DNA of 64,000 bases from Brachionus manjavacas. Its lineage: Eukaryota; Rotifera; Eurotatoria; Ploima; Brachionidae. Of the stretch, positions 13,115 through 21,943 are shown in pieces. Location of the stretch: assembly GCA_019054805.1 (NCBI GenBank), contig JAHQIY010000008.1:2465501-2529500 (forward strand), read 5' to 3'. The position numbers were made by a program, and so were the translations under genes. Position 1 is the stretch's first letter; every line of letters begins with the position of its first letter. Under the pieces are notes generated by a model. That model worked only from the letters and a program-made list of their open reading frames with translations, was not told where the DNA came from and made no database searches.

Positions 13115-13381
13115 TAATAGAAATAGAACATGAAAAAAATTAAAAAGATTTTCAATTAGATATCTTTATTTTTTAGTTAATATTCAATGTTAAATCAACA
13201 TTCTACAAAAAAGATATTGAATATCAAAATTAGCGTTAAATAATAGCACAATAATAATCTAATTCATTTATAGAAATCTAAAAAAAAATTGAAAACCTGG
13301 CTATCAGCCTTGTAGGCTTAAACAAAAATAACTGTAAAAGAACGAAAAAAATGCAACAACAAAAACCGCTTTCTAAAAAAA

Positions 13382-13870
13382 TCAATCATTTAATACCCTA
13401 GTCCAGGTTCGTATAAGTTCTCCGCCGTGTGGAATTAGAACATTTCCAAATAAGTAACTTAAGTCCCAGTTGGTTCTCACGGCCAGATAGATGTGTTTCG
13501 GCAAAATTTGTTTTTGTTCGAGCAGTCTTGTCATATCCCGTGCCGAGTCCAATAGAGCTACTGTCAAAAATTCAACAATGCTTGCTATCATAACACCTGA
13601 TTCCTCAGAAAAAAACACTTTTGAATTGGATTTTCTTAAAGATTTAATTATTTGATAAACAGGAAAAATAATCCCAGCTTTCTGCGACTTTGTTTGACGG
13701 GTTTTTTTGATTTTTGGATTTGATGTTGAAGGTTCATGTGAAAATGGTAGTTGGTGTGCAGTTGATTTAACTTGGCTATCGGTATCTGAACAATATTCAT
13801 CTTTAACTTCTAGTAGTCTAGTTGGACCTTTGCTAGCTGAACAATCCTTCTCTTCAATTTTGACTTTCAT
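13382..13870 (-). CDS. Divergent histone H2A variant with N-terminal extension, reduced acidic patch and short docking tail
   Basis: Single-exon frame of 162 codons. The first ATG is at 13870; the frame stays open a little further upstream without an ATG. Residues about 62-160 align along their whole length with the H2A fold: KSQKAGIIFPVYQIIKSLRK (canonical SSRAGLQFPVGRIHRLLRK), ASIVEFLTVALLDSARD (AAVLEYLTAEILELAGN), ILPKHIYLAVRTNWDLSYLF ([20 protein letters not shown]), NVLIPHGG (KVTIAQGG). Spacing is preserved without gaps. Acidic-patch positions equivalent to E61, D90 and E91 are A, N and W; E56 is kept, and E64 and E92 are D. The tail stops 10 residues after the GG, so the docking extension is shortened. 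The first ~60 residues are Ser/Asp/Glu-rich with a KIKKTRQTK basic stretch before the fold. This could be a working chromatin variant or an old retrocopy; the intact frame and kept core residues argue for a gene. Confidence 0.82.
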   Translation of the reverse strand: MKVKIEEKDCSASKGPTRLLEVKDEYCSDTDSQVKSTAHQLPFSHEPSTSNPKIKKTRQTKSQKAGIIFPVYQIIKSLRKSNSKVFFSEESGVMIASIVEFLTVALLDSARDMTRLLEQKQILPKHIYLAVRTNWDLSYLFGNVLIPHGGELIRTWTRVLND

Positions 13871-14221
13871 TTTTAATTGCCAGATAAAGTGGGTTTTAAA
13901 AGTTTTCAACTAATAGCAAAGTAATGACTACAAATTATAGAGTATTTTTCAAAGAAAGGATAAACAAGGGATAGATGCTTGTTTTAAACGACTCGTTTTC
14001 GCATTAAGTTTGACAAACCTTTTGATTTGGGAGGCATAAATTCAAAAAAATAACAGTGATCAAAATTTTCTCACGTTGTTGAATTTCTCATTTAGGAGTA
14101 GTAGTAATCTTTTTTGATAAAATATTTATTTTTTCTTTTTCAATATTAGTTTTTATTTTAATTATTTTTTAATTGTAATAATCTCATTGTAGGAGAGGCA
14201 ATTTTAAAAAGAATTAAAAAA
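13871..14221. other. Upstream flank of the H2A-like gene
   Basis: AT-rich, with no recognisable element before the GGTC/GACC foldback repeat begins. It would hold the promoter of the H2A-like gene, but I see no clear TATA box or histone-type elements. Confidence 0.5.
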
Positions 14222-14614
14222 ACCAGACAACCTTTAAGCGGGCGGTCATTTGGCCGGTCAGCTAGGCGGTCTATTTTTGGACCGCTAAAACTTTTGGAAA
14301 TTTTGAAAAATAAAAAATAAAAATCTTAAAAAATAATATTTTTAAAAAATAAAAAAAAAATTTCTTTATTTATTTTTTATTTTAATTAGTTATTTTTTCA
14401 AAAATTAAAAAAATTATTTTTAAAAATATAAATTTAAGTGGCTAACCCCCAAAAATTTGGCCGTATTTTTTAGACCGGTTTTTTGACCACCGGTATATTT
14501 TAGACCGTTTATTTTAGCGGTCCAAAAATAGACCGCCTAGCTGACCGGCCTAATGACCGCTAAAAACCGTCCGTGTATTGGACCGGTTTGTCTTGACCGT
14601 ATCCAATAGTATAA
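14222..14614. mobile_element. Foldback element (GGTC/GACC arrays), copy 1
   Basis: Two G/C-rich arms in inverted orientation flank an A/T core. The left arm at 14240-14290 holds GCGGGCGGTCATTTGGCCGG and CAGCTAGGCGGTC; the right arm at 14505-14600 holds their reverse complements (GACCGCCTAGCTGACCGGCC), plus many short GGTC/GACC and ACGG/CCGT units. The same arrangement recurs at 39369-39915. No coding capacity. The outer termini are worn compared with copy 2. Confidence 0.8.
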
Positions 14615-15719
14615 AACAATATAAAAAGTACTTAGAACGATTTAGCAGCATTTTCCCCACCTACATTATCTCCAAAAATAAATTTCCACGTTTAACATTT
14701 TTCCTTCTGAAGCATTTTCCACTTTTAGTCAAAAAAAATTAATGGGCAAAACAACTGGTTTATTTATGAAATCAGAGGATTAATTTAGTCAATGTCAAAT
14801 GATTGTGGTCTGTTTTGTGTTGCATATGCTCAAATTTTTGGCGTATGTAATTGATCCATTTAAATATAAATTCAATCAAGCTCGAATGCGACAAACGTAC
14901 ATTTTTTTAATTAAATTTAATTCTTTACAAGATTTTGAATGAATCGATCACGGCCATTTGAAGATTTTTGTGCATCAGCTTGATAATTTTGATCAATATT
15001 TTAAATCATTCGGTTCATCTAATTGTAAAGAATTTGATAAGTTTTCACTATTTATAGCATTGGATAAATCGTACTTTTGAAACGAATTTTCTAAAGGAGT
15101 AGCTTGTTGTTGTTGCTGTTGCTATCAAGTGTTAAGTAATTCAAATTGTCGATTAAAATTAACTGTTTTTTTTCTCTTTTATTTACTGTCAAAATTAGCT
15201 AGCATGTAAATATTTAGCAATCATTAACAAATTTTTTTTTACTAGCAGTTAAAAAAAAATTTGCAATCAGAAGAAAAAAATTTGCTAGCAGAAAGAAATA
15301 GATCTCTTTCATGTTTTTTAAATAATTTTTATCAATAAATATTATAAAAAAAAAAATTTTTTTGGATAACTTCTATCCGCCTTTAAGTGGGGAAAATGTA
15401 ACTATCTCCTTCATTGCACTTCGTTTAAGTCAATTTATCACTCCATATGACATTCCGTCTATTCAATTTTTTAGTCTTCTCGAAGACCAGAAAATGACAT
15501 AATCCAAACTAGACTTAGGAATCTACTGAACAAGTGCATTAAATAGAATCAGTAAGATAGTTATAGAGCGAAAAATTTTAAGTGGGAAAAATGCTACTAA
15601 ATCAATTTATTCGTGAATATACGAATAAAATTTGGTTTTTTAATTTTCAATTTTTCTTGGATTAATCTTTGACAACAATAAAAACAAAAATTTTGAATTT
15701 ATTAATCTAATTTTGAAAT
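14615..15719. other. Transposon-rich spacer without an identified gene
   Basis: A/T-rich, with scattered short coding-looking pieces but no open frame or family I can name. A Q/L-coding run of TTG/TTGTTGCTGTTGCTA triplets lies at 15104-15124. Confidence 0.4.
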
Positions 15720-15965
15720 TATTTATGTTCGTGACGTTGGTTGCAATATTTGACGACTTCTCTTCTTAGACTATCTCTGTGGCCGAACTGTTGTGGAATG
15801 TGAATCGATATTGTGCGCCACTCAAATTTTTCCATGCCAGATTCGAACTTAAACATTTGTATTAGGTCACCTCGAGTTTTGCGTAGACGAAGTGAAGTCA
15901 GATCCAGTAATTCACAGCGCTTCTCATAACTTGAGTTCTTTAGGCCGCTAGCAATTTTTTTGTGT
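15720..15965 (-). pseudogene. LINE C-terminal fragment
   Basis: The minus strand reads NSSYEKRCELLDLTSLRLRK, then TRGDLIQMFKFESGMEKF and a tail ending YCNQRHEHK stop. This is the RT C-terminal region (E-R-L...L..R..RGDLIQMFK) seen in the other LINEs of this window, but from a different family. The pogo element is inserted immediately upstream of it. Confidence 0.75.
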
Positions 15966-15994
15966 GTTGAATTTTTCCTTTTTCCGAGTGTGTA

Positions 15995-17768
15995 CAGTCA
16001 ATCCTCGATATAACGAGCAAGTTGGGCGAAAATTTCGTTGCTCGTTATATCGAAATTGCATTGAAAAAGATGGGCAAAAAAATTTTTTTTTTCAAAATGT
16101 TTATTGGTAAAAAAATAAATAAAAAAGGAAAAAAAATACAAAATTATTGTTTTTTTACAAAATCTTTAATAGATGTTTGTTTGGTATTACATTTTTCAAT
16201 CACAACATTTTCAATATTAAACAAAAAATCAACTATTTTTGAGAAATCTTGGTTTTTATTCCAAAAAAAATCTTTTAAATCATTAATTTTATCGATAGCT
16301 TCTTTTGAGCTTATAACAGGTTTTTTAGGTTTTTCGAATTCTTCGACATCAGAATCACTGTCATCATTTTGTGCTGTATTGTTAACTGAACTGCTGATCT
16401 CATCATCTGATAATAAGCCGCGTGCAGGAAAATTTGAGTCGATTGAAACATAAGCATATTTGTCAAAGTTTAACTTTTTTTCAAACGAAGATATTTCATT
16501 AAATTCGTCGTTTTTTTCACATCCACTCAATGAATCACCAAATAAAAAATCGCCCTTGAAACCAGCTTTTCGAAAACATCTTTGGATTGTTAATGCCGAA
16601 ACACCATCCCATGCACGTTTGATTTTATAAATTGCCGAGAGAATATCTATTTTGGGCATTTCTGAACCATACTCGATTGCATTTAGTTTTTCTCTCGCAA
16701 TATCTGTGCGATACTTGACTTTGAACGACTGAATAACACCCTGGTCCAATGGCTGTAAAACCGATGTACAGTTGGCTGGAAAAAACACAATTTTAATGTT
16801 CTCACACAACTCATTAAACTTATGACCACTAAAATTGTCTAAAAACAACAAGACTTTTCGATTGTTGGCTTTCAGTTGATTGTTCCATTTTAATAACCAT
16901 TCTTTGAAAATCGAAGCATCCATCCATGATTTTTGATTGTGCCGATAATAAACTGGTAGATTTGTTTTTTGGATCGACTTGAAACATCTCGGGTTAGCTG
17001 AGTTGGATATTATCAGAGGTTTTAATTTTTCTGTTCCAGACATATTGCAAGTAAAAAGAATTGAAATTCTTTCTTTAGACACTTTTACATCGTCGGCTTT
17101 CATGCTCTTGTACACGTTTGTTTTGTTCGGTAATGCTTTGTAAAATAAAGCGGTTTCATCGGCATTAAAAATATCATCAATCGCATAATCTTTGATTAAA
17201 TCGGGTAAAACATTTGAAATCCAATTTTGCACAATTGCTTGATAAACCAATCCAGCCTCGCCAATGGTTGTTTTCAGAGAAATTCAATTTCTCTCTTTGA
17301 ATGGTCGATGTGTTGACGCTATACTCTTTTGCGAGAATTGAAGTAGCGATTTTTTGTTCGCAATGTTTTTTTATTATTTCAACTTTTGTTTCAAGTGAAA
17401 TACACTTTCTTTTTTTTTTGATTAAGATTGGACATTTTTTATAAACAATTAGATAGGAAATGTTTTCTGGTGATTTATAGTTATTCATGAAGATAAGTTA
17501 ATTGTTTTATTTTTTTTTTTTTTTTTATATAAAAAGTGTGAAAAAATTTCTTTTGTTCAAGCTCGTTATAGGAAGTTTTTATTCTTAAGAAAATGATTAA
17601 GCGGTATTTCATTATAAGCTCGTTATATCAAGTTTTCGTTATATCGAAACTCGTTATATCGAATTAATTTTTATATCTTTTTCTATAGCTCGTAATCGGT
17701 TCTAGCCAAGTTGCTCGTTATAAAGGGTTTCTCGTTATATAGGGTCTCGTTATACGGAGGATTGACTG
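15995..17768. mobile_element. pogo/Tigger-type DNA transposon, complete termini and TA target duplication
   Basis: The left end CAGTCAATCCTCGATATAAC starts at 15995 directly after TA. The right end is the inverted GGATTGACTG at 17759-17768, directly before TA. Inner copies of CTCGTTATATCGA repeat inside both ends (16039-16056; 17636-17668 and 17711-17757). Length is 1774 bp. TIR sequence, TA duplication and transposase type all agree with the pogo/Tigger branch of Tc1/mariner. The enclosed transposase is damaged. Confidence 0.93.
16144..17488 (-). pseudogene. pogo/Tigger (DDE_1) transposase with internal deletion and frame change
   Basis: Translation starts at 17488. The N-terminal CENP-B-like HTH is visible (KRKCISLETKVEIIKKHCEQ...ILAKEYSVNTSTIQRE). 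Coding then resumes in another frame at about 17275 with TIGEAGLVYQAIVQNW. The second DNA-binding (Tc5/CENP-B) subdomain normally present between these points is missing, roughly 80-90 residues. The DDE catalytic domain is otherwise open for 368 codons: first Asp in DIFNADETALFYK, second in VLLFLDNFSGH, third in SVLQPLDQGVIQSFK. An acidic C-terminal tail follows. Catalytic residues look intact, but the protein cannot be made as one chain without a splice or frame change, so I treat it as inactive. Confidence 0.85.
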
Positions 17769-18525
17769 TAATGGTCTTGTTTAGTATACGGGTTCCAAAA
17801 AGATACTGCAAATTCAATTTGAAGTCGAATACTATTCGACTTAAAATTTCGTTTCTGTGTGTCTTTCACGAAGCTGTCCAAAGTGGACCGAACTAGTCAT
17901 TTTTAACATTAATCAGAGTTGTTTGATAGTCTCAAGTCAAGTCCTGGTCCGGACTTTTTTTTTCTCAAAATTCCGAGTCAAAGACTTTTATATATCTTTT
18001 TTTAGAAGGTCAAAAAACTTTTCAAATTTATTTCAAAATGAATATCATGACTAATTCTTAAAGCATTTTAAAATAATAAATTGTCTTAATCGTGATGACT
18101 TGAAGTACCGAGATCCGAGAGGAAGTCAATTTTTTTCTCCCATTTTTCAAATTAATCAAATAAATTTTCCTGTTTTTCCATTTACCCTAGAGTAACGGAA
18201 GATAACGAAAATTTGCGCCTAATTCTCAACTACTGTCAAAGCATCTATGTCAGTCATTTTTTATTGCTTAACATGATCGTGATATTTTTTTGCATTCAAT
18301 TAATGTGAAAACTTTTTTGATATTAAAAAACAACACGATATTTTACTTATTTTGGCATGAACATTTTTAAAACATCATAAATATTTATAAAAAAAAATAT
18401 GGTTGAAACCAAATGAATCAGTGTCTAATATAAATGATTTAAATAAATCTCTTCTAAAGAAAATAATTCAATTTTCTAAATTAATTTTTATTTTTCGATG
18501 AATTCTTTTGATCATTTTAATTCAA
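17769..18525. other. Spacer between pogo element and DTD1
   Basis: No supported gene. The last ~50 bases before 18526 would carry the 3' end of the minus-strand DTD1 transcript. Confidence 0.5.
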
Positions 18526-18984
18526 TCATTGATCTTTTTTAGAGTCCAAAATAATTGTCACAGGTCCGTCATTTTGGATTTGAACTTGCATCATAGCTCC
18601 AAATTTTCCATCTTTTATCCTTTCCTGCTTGTAATCTCGACTCAATTTTTCTATAAATTTCTCATAAAACTCTTTTGATTGCTCGGCAGCCATGGCCTGA
18701 TGAAAATCAGGCTTGGTTCCTTTGAGGGCTGACTGCAAAGTAAATTGACTTACACACAAAATTTCATAGTCTTTTTCAACAACATTCTTGGTCCATTTTT
18801 TATCAGAGTCTGGACACTCAAAAAGCCGTATTGTCAACAATTTTCTAACAATGTAGTCAATATCTTTTTCAGTGTCTTCTCTCCCGATTCCCACTAGCAC
18901 ACAGAAACCATTCTGAATCGAACTTATCAGTTCATCAGAGACAGTCACACTGGCTTTAACTACTCGTTGAATAATAGCCTTCAT
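18526..18984 (-). CDS. DTD1: D-aminoacyl-tRNA deacylase (DTD1)
   Basis: Removes D-amino acids (and glycine from mischarged tRNA-Ala) from tRNA in the cytosol. Intronless frame of 152 codons, close to the usual 150-210 residues for DTD1. It starts MKAIIQRVVKASVTV, the standard DTD N-terminus. The active-site motifs are present: the SQFTL motif (VSQFTLQSALKGTKPDFH) and the Gly-cisPro motif near the end (NDGPVTIILDS). The ATG at 18984 is the only reasonable start and is preceded by A/T-rich leader. The CCDC115 stop lies about 100 bp upstream on the same strand, so the two may share transcription, or DTD1 may use the short spacer as promoter. Confidence 0.96.
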   Translation of the reverse strand: MKAIIQRVVKASVTVSDELISSIQNGFCVLVGIGREDTEKDIDYIVRKLLTIRLFECPDSDKKWTKNVVEKDYEILCVSQFTLQSALKGTKPDFHQAMAAEQSKEFYEKFIEKLSRDYKQERIKDGKFGAMMQVQIQNDGPVTIILDSKKDQ

Positions 18985-19087
18985 CTCTTAATTATAATGT
19001 TATTAAATATAGAATTATTAAAATAAAATTATTTTTTAAAAATTTTATTCAACTGGAATGCTAGGTCCAGAATTAAAAAATAATAAA

Positions 19088-19591
19088 TTAATTCAAAAGT
19101 TTATTTTTTTCAGATAACAAATCTTGATAAATTTTGCCCAATTCGTTTAGCCTAGTCTGACATTCACAAATAGATGTAGCTAAATTAAGCGATCGACAAA
19201 ATGATTTCTGACTGTTTTTAAGAGACAAAGGAGTTAGAACTCCAAACCAACTTGGCAGCGGAACTTCTTTATTATCCGAGTTAGAAACTGACAGATTAAA
19301 TTGAATGTTCGGCAACTCAAAATCAACACTTGGATCATCTGTCTTAACTGTATCGACTTTTTCGTTGGTTTCAATTGAAACCTTTGCCTCAAGCTCAGAT
19401 GGTATTTGAAGAATTGACAAACTACTGCAACCGACTATGCTTCTTGCTTTTGACAAATTTAGATAGCCATCGTCTAAAGCTTTATTTAGTAATTCACGTA
19501 AAGTAAGTAAATTTTGGTAGGACTCAATGTAAAGACAGACACATTTGTCAAGTTTCTGATTTATCTCGTCAAGTTGATGAAGATTTTCCAT
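19088..19591 (-). CDS. CCDC115: CCDC115 / Vma22-like V-ATPase assembly factor
   Basis: Intronless frame of 167 codons starting at ATG 19591. Recognised from the family layout: an N-terminal coiled coil (MENLHQLDEINQKLDKCVCL), the conserved GYLNLSKARSIVGCSSLSIL segment (vertebrate GFFxLSQARYxMGxxSVxxLQ), a variable acidic middle, then PLPSWFGVLTPLSLKNSQ.SF (family consensus P..WFGxLxPxSLRxAQxxF) and a C-terminal coiled coil ending LLSEKNKLLN. Human CCDC115 is 180 residues. The family works in the ER on V-ATPase Vo assembly and Golgi homeostasis. DTD1 lies 103 bp downstream in the same direction. Confidence 0.88.
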   Translation of the reverse strand: MENLHQLDEINQKLDKCVCLYIESYQNLLTLRELLNKALDDGYLNLSKARSIVGCSSLSILQIPSELEAKVSIETNEKVDTVKTDDPSVDFELPNIQFNLSVSNSDNKEVPLPSWFGVLTPLSLKNSQKSFCRSLNLATSICECQTRLNELGKIYQDLLSEKNKLLN

Positions 19592-19789
19592 TTTTAAAAC
19601 TGGTTTTTCAAAATAAATTAATTGAATAGATTAAAAAAAATACGACTTCTAATCTAACTTAACATTTTCCAAAAAATTCTAAACAAATTTTGAAATTAAA
19701 CTAAGGTAAACGTTCATAATAGAGAAAAAATTTTTTAGAGAATTTTTATTTTAGAGAAAAAAAATAGCGACAAAAATTAATCAATTAGC

Positions 19790-21180
19790 AAATTAGCAAA
19801 GCCACGAATAAATAAATCTAAATTGTTTTTATTATAATCCAAAACTTGTCGTTTTATCTTTTCTTCTTTTTTTTTTAGCTTTTAATGTCATTGACTTAAT
19901 TAGATTACCAGCAAACAACAACAACAAATCAGACTCCATATTATTTTGTTCCAATCTGAAAAATTCAACTACTTTAGGGACTGTTAAGTTATGCCTTAAC
20001 TGATTTTATTCGTGAATGCCACGATTCTACGTTATTGTTAGTACGTGGCAAGTCACTTTTAACGCGCTCGTGCAAGTTCCATAGCTCAATGGGCATGATT
20101 TTTTTTTCTCTCTTTTGTATATTCTCTATTTTTGTCTTCTCTATTTTTTTTTCTCTATTTTGATAGTTCACCTAAACTAAAGATGTTTACAATTTTTATT
20201 TTAAAAAACTAAATTGATAAATTGAATATTGTATTTTTGACACTTAATTCAAAAATAAGTCTTAAAGAAATTTCTTGAATTTAAAATAAAATTTTGTCTT
20301 TTTAATCAATTATACATTTTCTGTATAATCATTTTCTATTGTTGATGAATGGCAAAATATTTCTTCTATTTCAATCAGAAATTGATTCACAAAATCCGGA
20401 TTTTCTTTTACTAGATCCGTAAAAGATTTTGAAAATGTTCATGTTGCTAATGAAAATAGTCCACGAGAAGAAATAGAAACATGGAACACATACTTAAAGA
20501 AAAAAAATCACCACAAAACTATACCTCTTTAGAAGATTATATCAACATAAATTATCTCATGGTGAAGCTTCATAATTATTGCAAAGCTTATTTTTATATT
20601 CCAAACCAAATGGCACTACAGCTTCAAATGCAAATCTTAATCAGATTGAGTTAAGCTTTCTGGAATAGCCAAAAAAAACAATCAAAAAAATTACAGACTT
20701 CATCACTCTACCTATAAATTAATTTTCTTTATTTTATCCTATTTTTTTTTGGCATAGTCTTTTTTCCCCCCAAAAATACACTTTTATCCGAAAAATATCT
20801 ACAGCTAACAAAAAATATTTTATTCTACTAACTATTTATTTGTTATCAATAAGTAAAAATGTAAAAAATTTCTGTCTAGTCTCAATTTAATTTGTATTTT
20901 TTACGAACTATTCTTTAGCTTGAGCCTTTATTCTACGTTTCTTTCTTATTCCAATATCCCTAATTTGTTTTAATTGTGTTGAGTACTTCTTGATAAACAT
21001 CTGATACTGACTCAAACTCCCAATATGCTCGCCTTCTTTTTGTTTTACCAAGTTGTTTATCAAGCTGTTCGTCATGTTCTAGAGCAATTTGTTTAGAACT
21101 AATATATGGAGCTAGTGCGTCTTCATCATCAGAGCAAAAATCATCATCACTTTCAATTTTTATTATTTTTAAGACTTTTT
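19790..21180 (-). pseudogene. MULE-type transposase relic, fragmented
   Basis: Three minus-strand pieces in order. About 21175-20970 is an acidic N-terminal-like piece (DDDFCSDDEDALAPYISSKQ...KTKRRRAYWEFESVSDVYQ). 20080-19989 reads PIELWNLHERVKSDLPRTNN then NVESWHSRI, the PRTNNxVExWH signature found late in MULE/FLYWCH-associated transposases. 19985-19790 continues it after a frame change (PKVVEFFRLEQNNMESDLLL). Stops and frame changes separate the pieces. The catalytic middle is not readable at 20100-20900. Confidence 0.55.
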
Positions 21181-21352
21181 AGATTCAATATATTTTGTAT
21201 TGAAAAATATTTTTTAGAAGCATGTATATTATTTGGAAAAATTAATTTTTGTTTAGTGAAAAAAAAGAAAAATTAGAAGTAAAAAGAAAGTATCCCCCTT
21301 TTTTTTGTTTTTTTTACAAAAAATTTCACATTTTAAAAATAATTTTTTCTTA

Positions 21353-21606
21353 ATTATTTTTTATTACGCTTAAGTCGAAATTTTTTATGACCATCCTTTG
21401 ACTTGGACTTAACCGGGTTTATCTGTAATGAAATTTAAAAAAAAATTACATTTTTATTAAATTAAAATAAAATTAAAAATAGAATTATTTAAAATTTGAA
21501 TGTAGATGTTTTTCAATTTTTTAAGCTTTATTTTTTAGGAATATTGATTTCTGTCTTGTTTTCGAATCAACTTGGCAGCAGGATCTGCTATTGAAATTGG
21601 CGACTG
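21353..21606 (-). other. Two possible minus-strand terminal exons, gene unknown
   Basis: After a good acceptor (TTTAAACAG at 21606-21604), the minus strand codes SPISIADPAAKLIRKQDRNQ YS stop. After a second acceptor (ATTACAG at 21423), it codes INPVKSKSKDGHKKFRLKRN KK stop. The Lys-rich ending looks like a nucleolar protein tail. The two pieces cannot be joined because no donor follows the first, so one or both may be chance. Low certainty. Confidence 0.25.
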
Positions 21607-21943
21607 TTTAAAAATAAAAATAGCACCAAATCTAGCTTAACATTGTTACAAAAAATTCAAAATAAATTTAAAATTTAATAAACCATATTTTATAAATAAT
21701 TTACATTTATTTTAGCTAGTTGCCTAGATACAAAACATTTCTTGGTCTGATCTCTCTAAATGTCGTCAATGCAAGTATGTAAGGCATTTGTTTGAAAGAA
21801 AATAAATCGAAATGCTTTGCTAAAAAATATTGGAGAAATTATAATTTTGTAGATTCTAAGTTTGCCAAAAAAATTTTCTTTGTTCAAAAAGCGGAATTCT
21901 TTATTGCGTGTTTTTTAACTTTAATTTTAAGCCTAGATTCAAA

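Noticed and set aside
16022..16453. 143-codon plus-strand frame in the pogo element
   Set aside because: Antisense shadow of the transposase C-terminus; it starts inside the terminal repeat.
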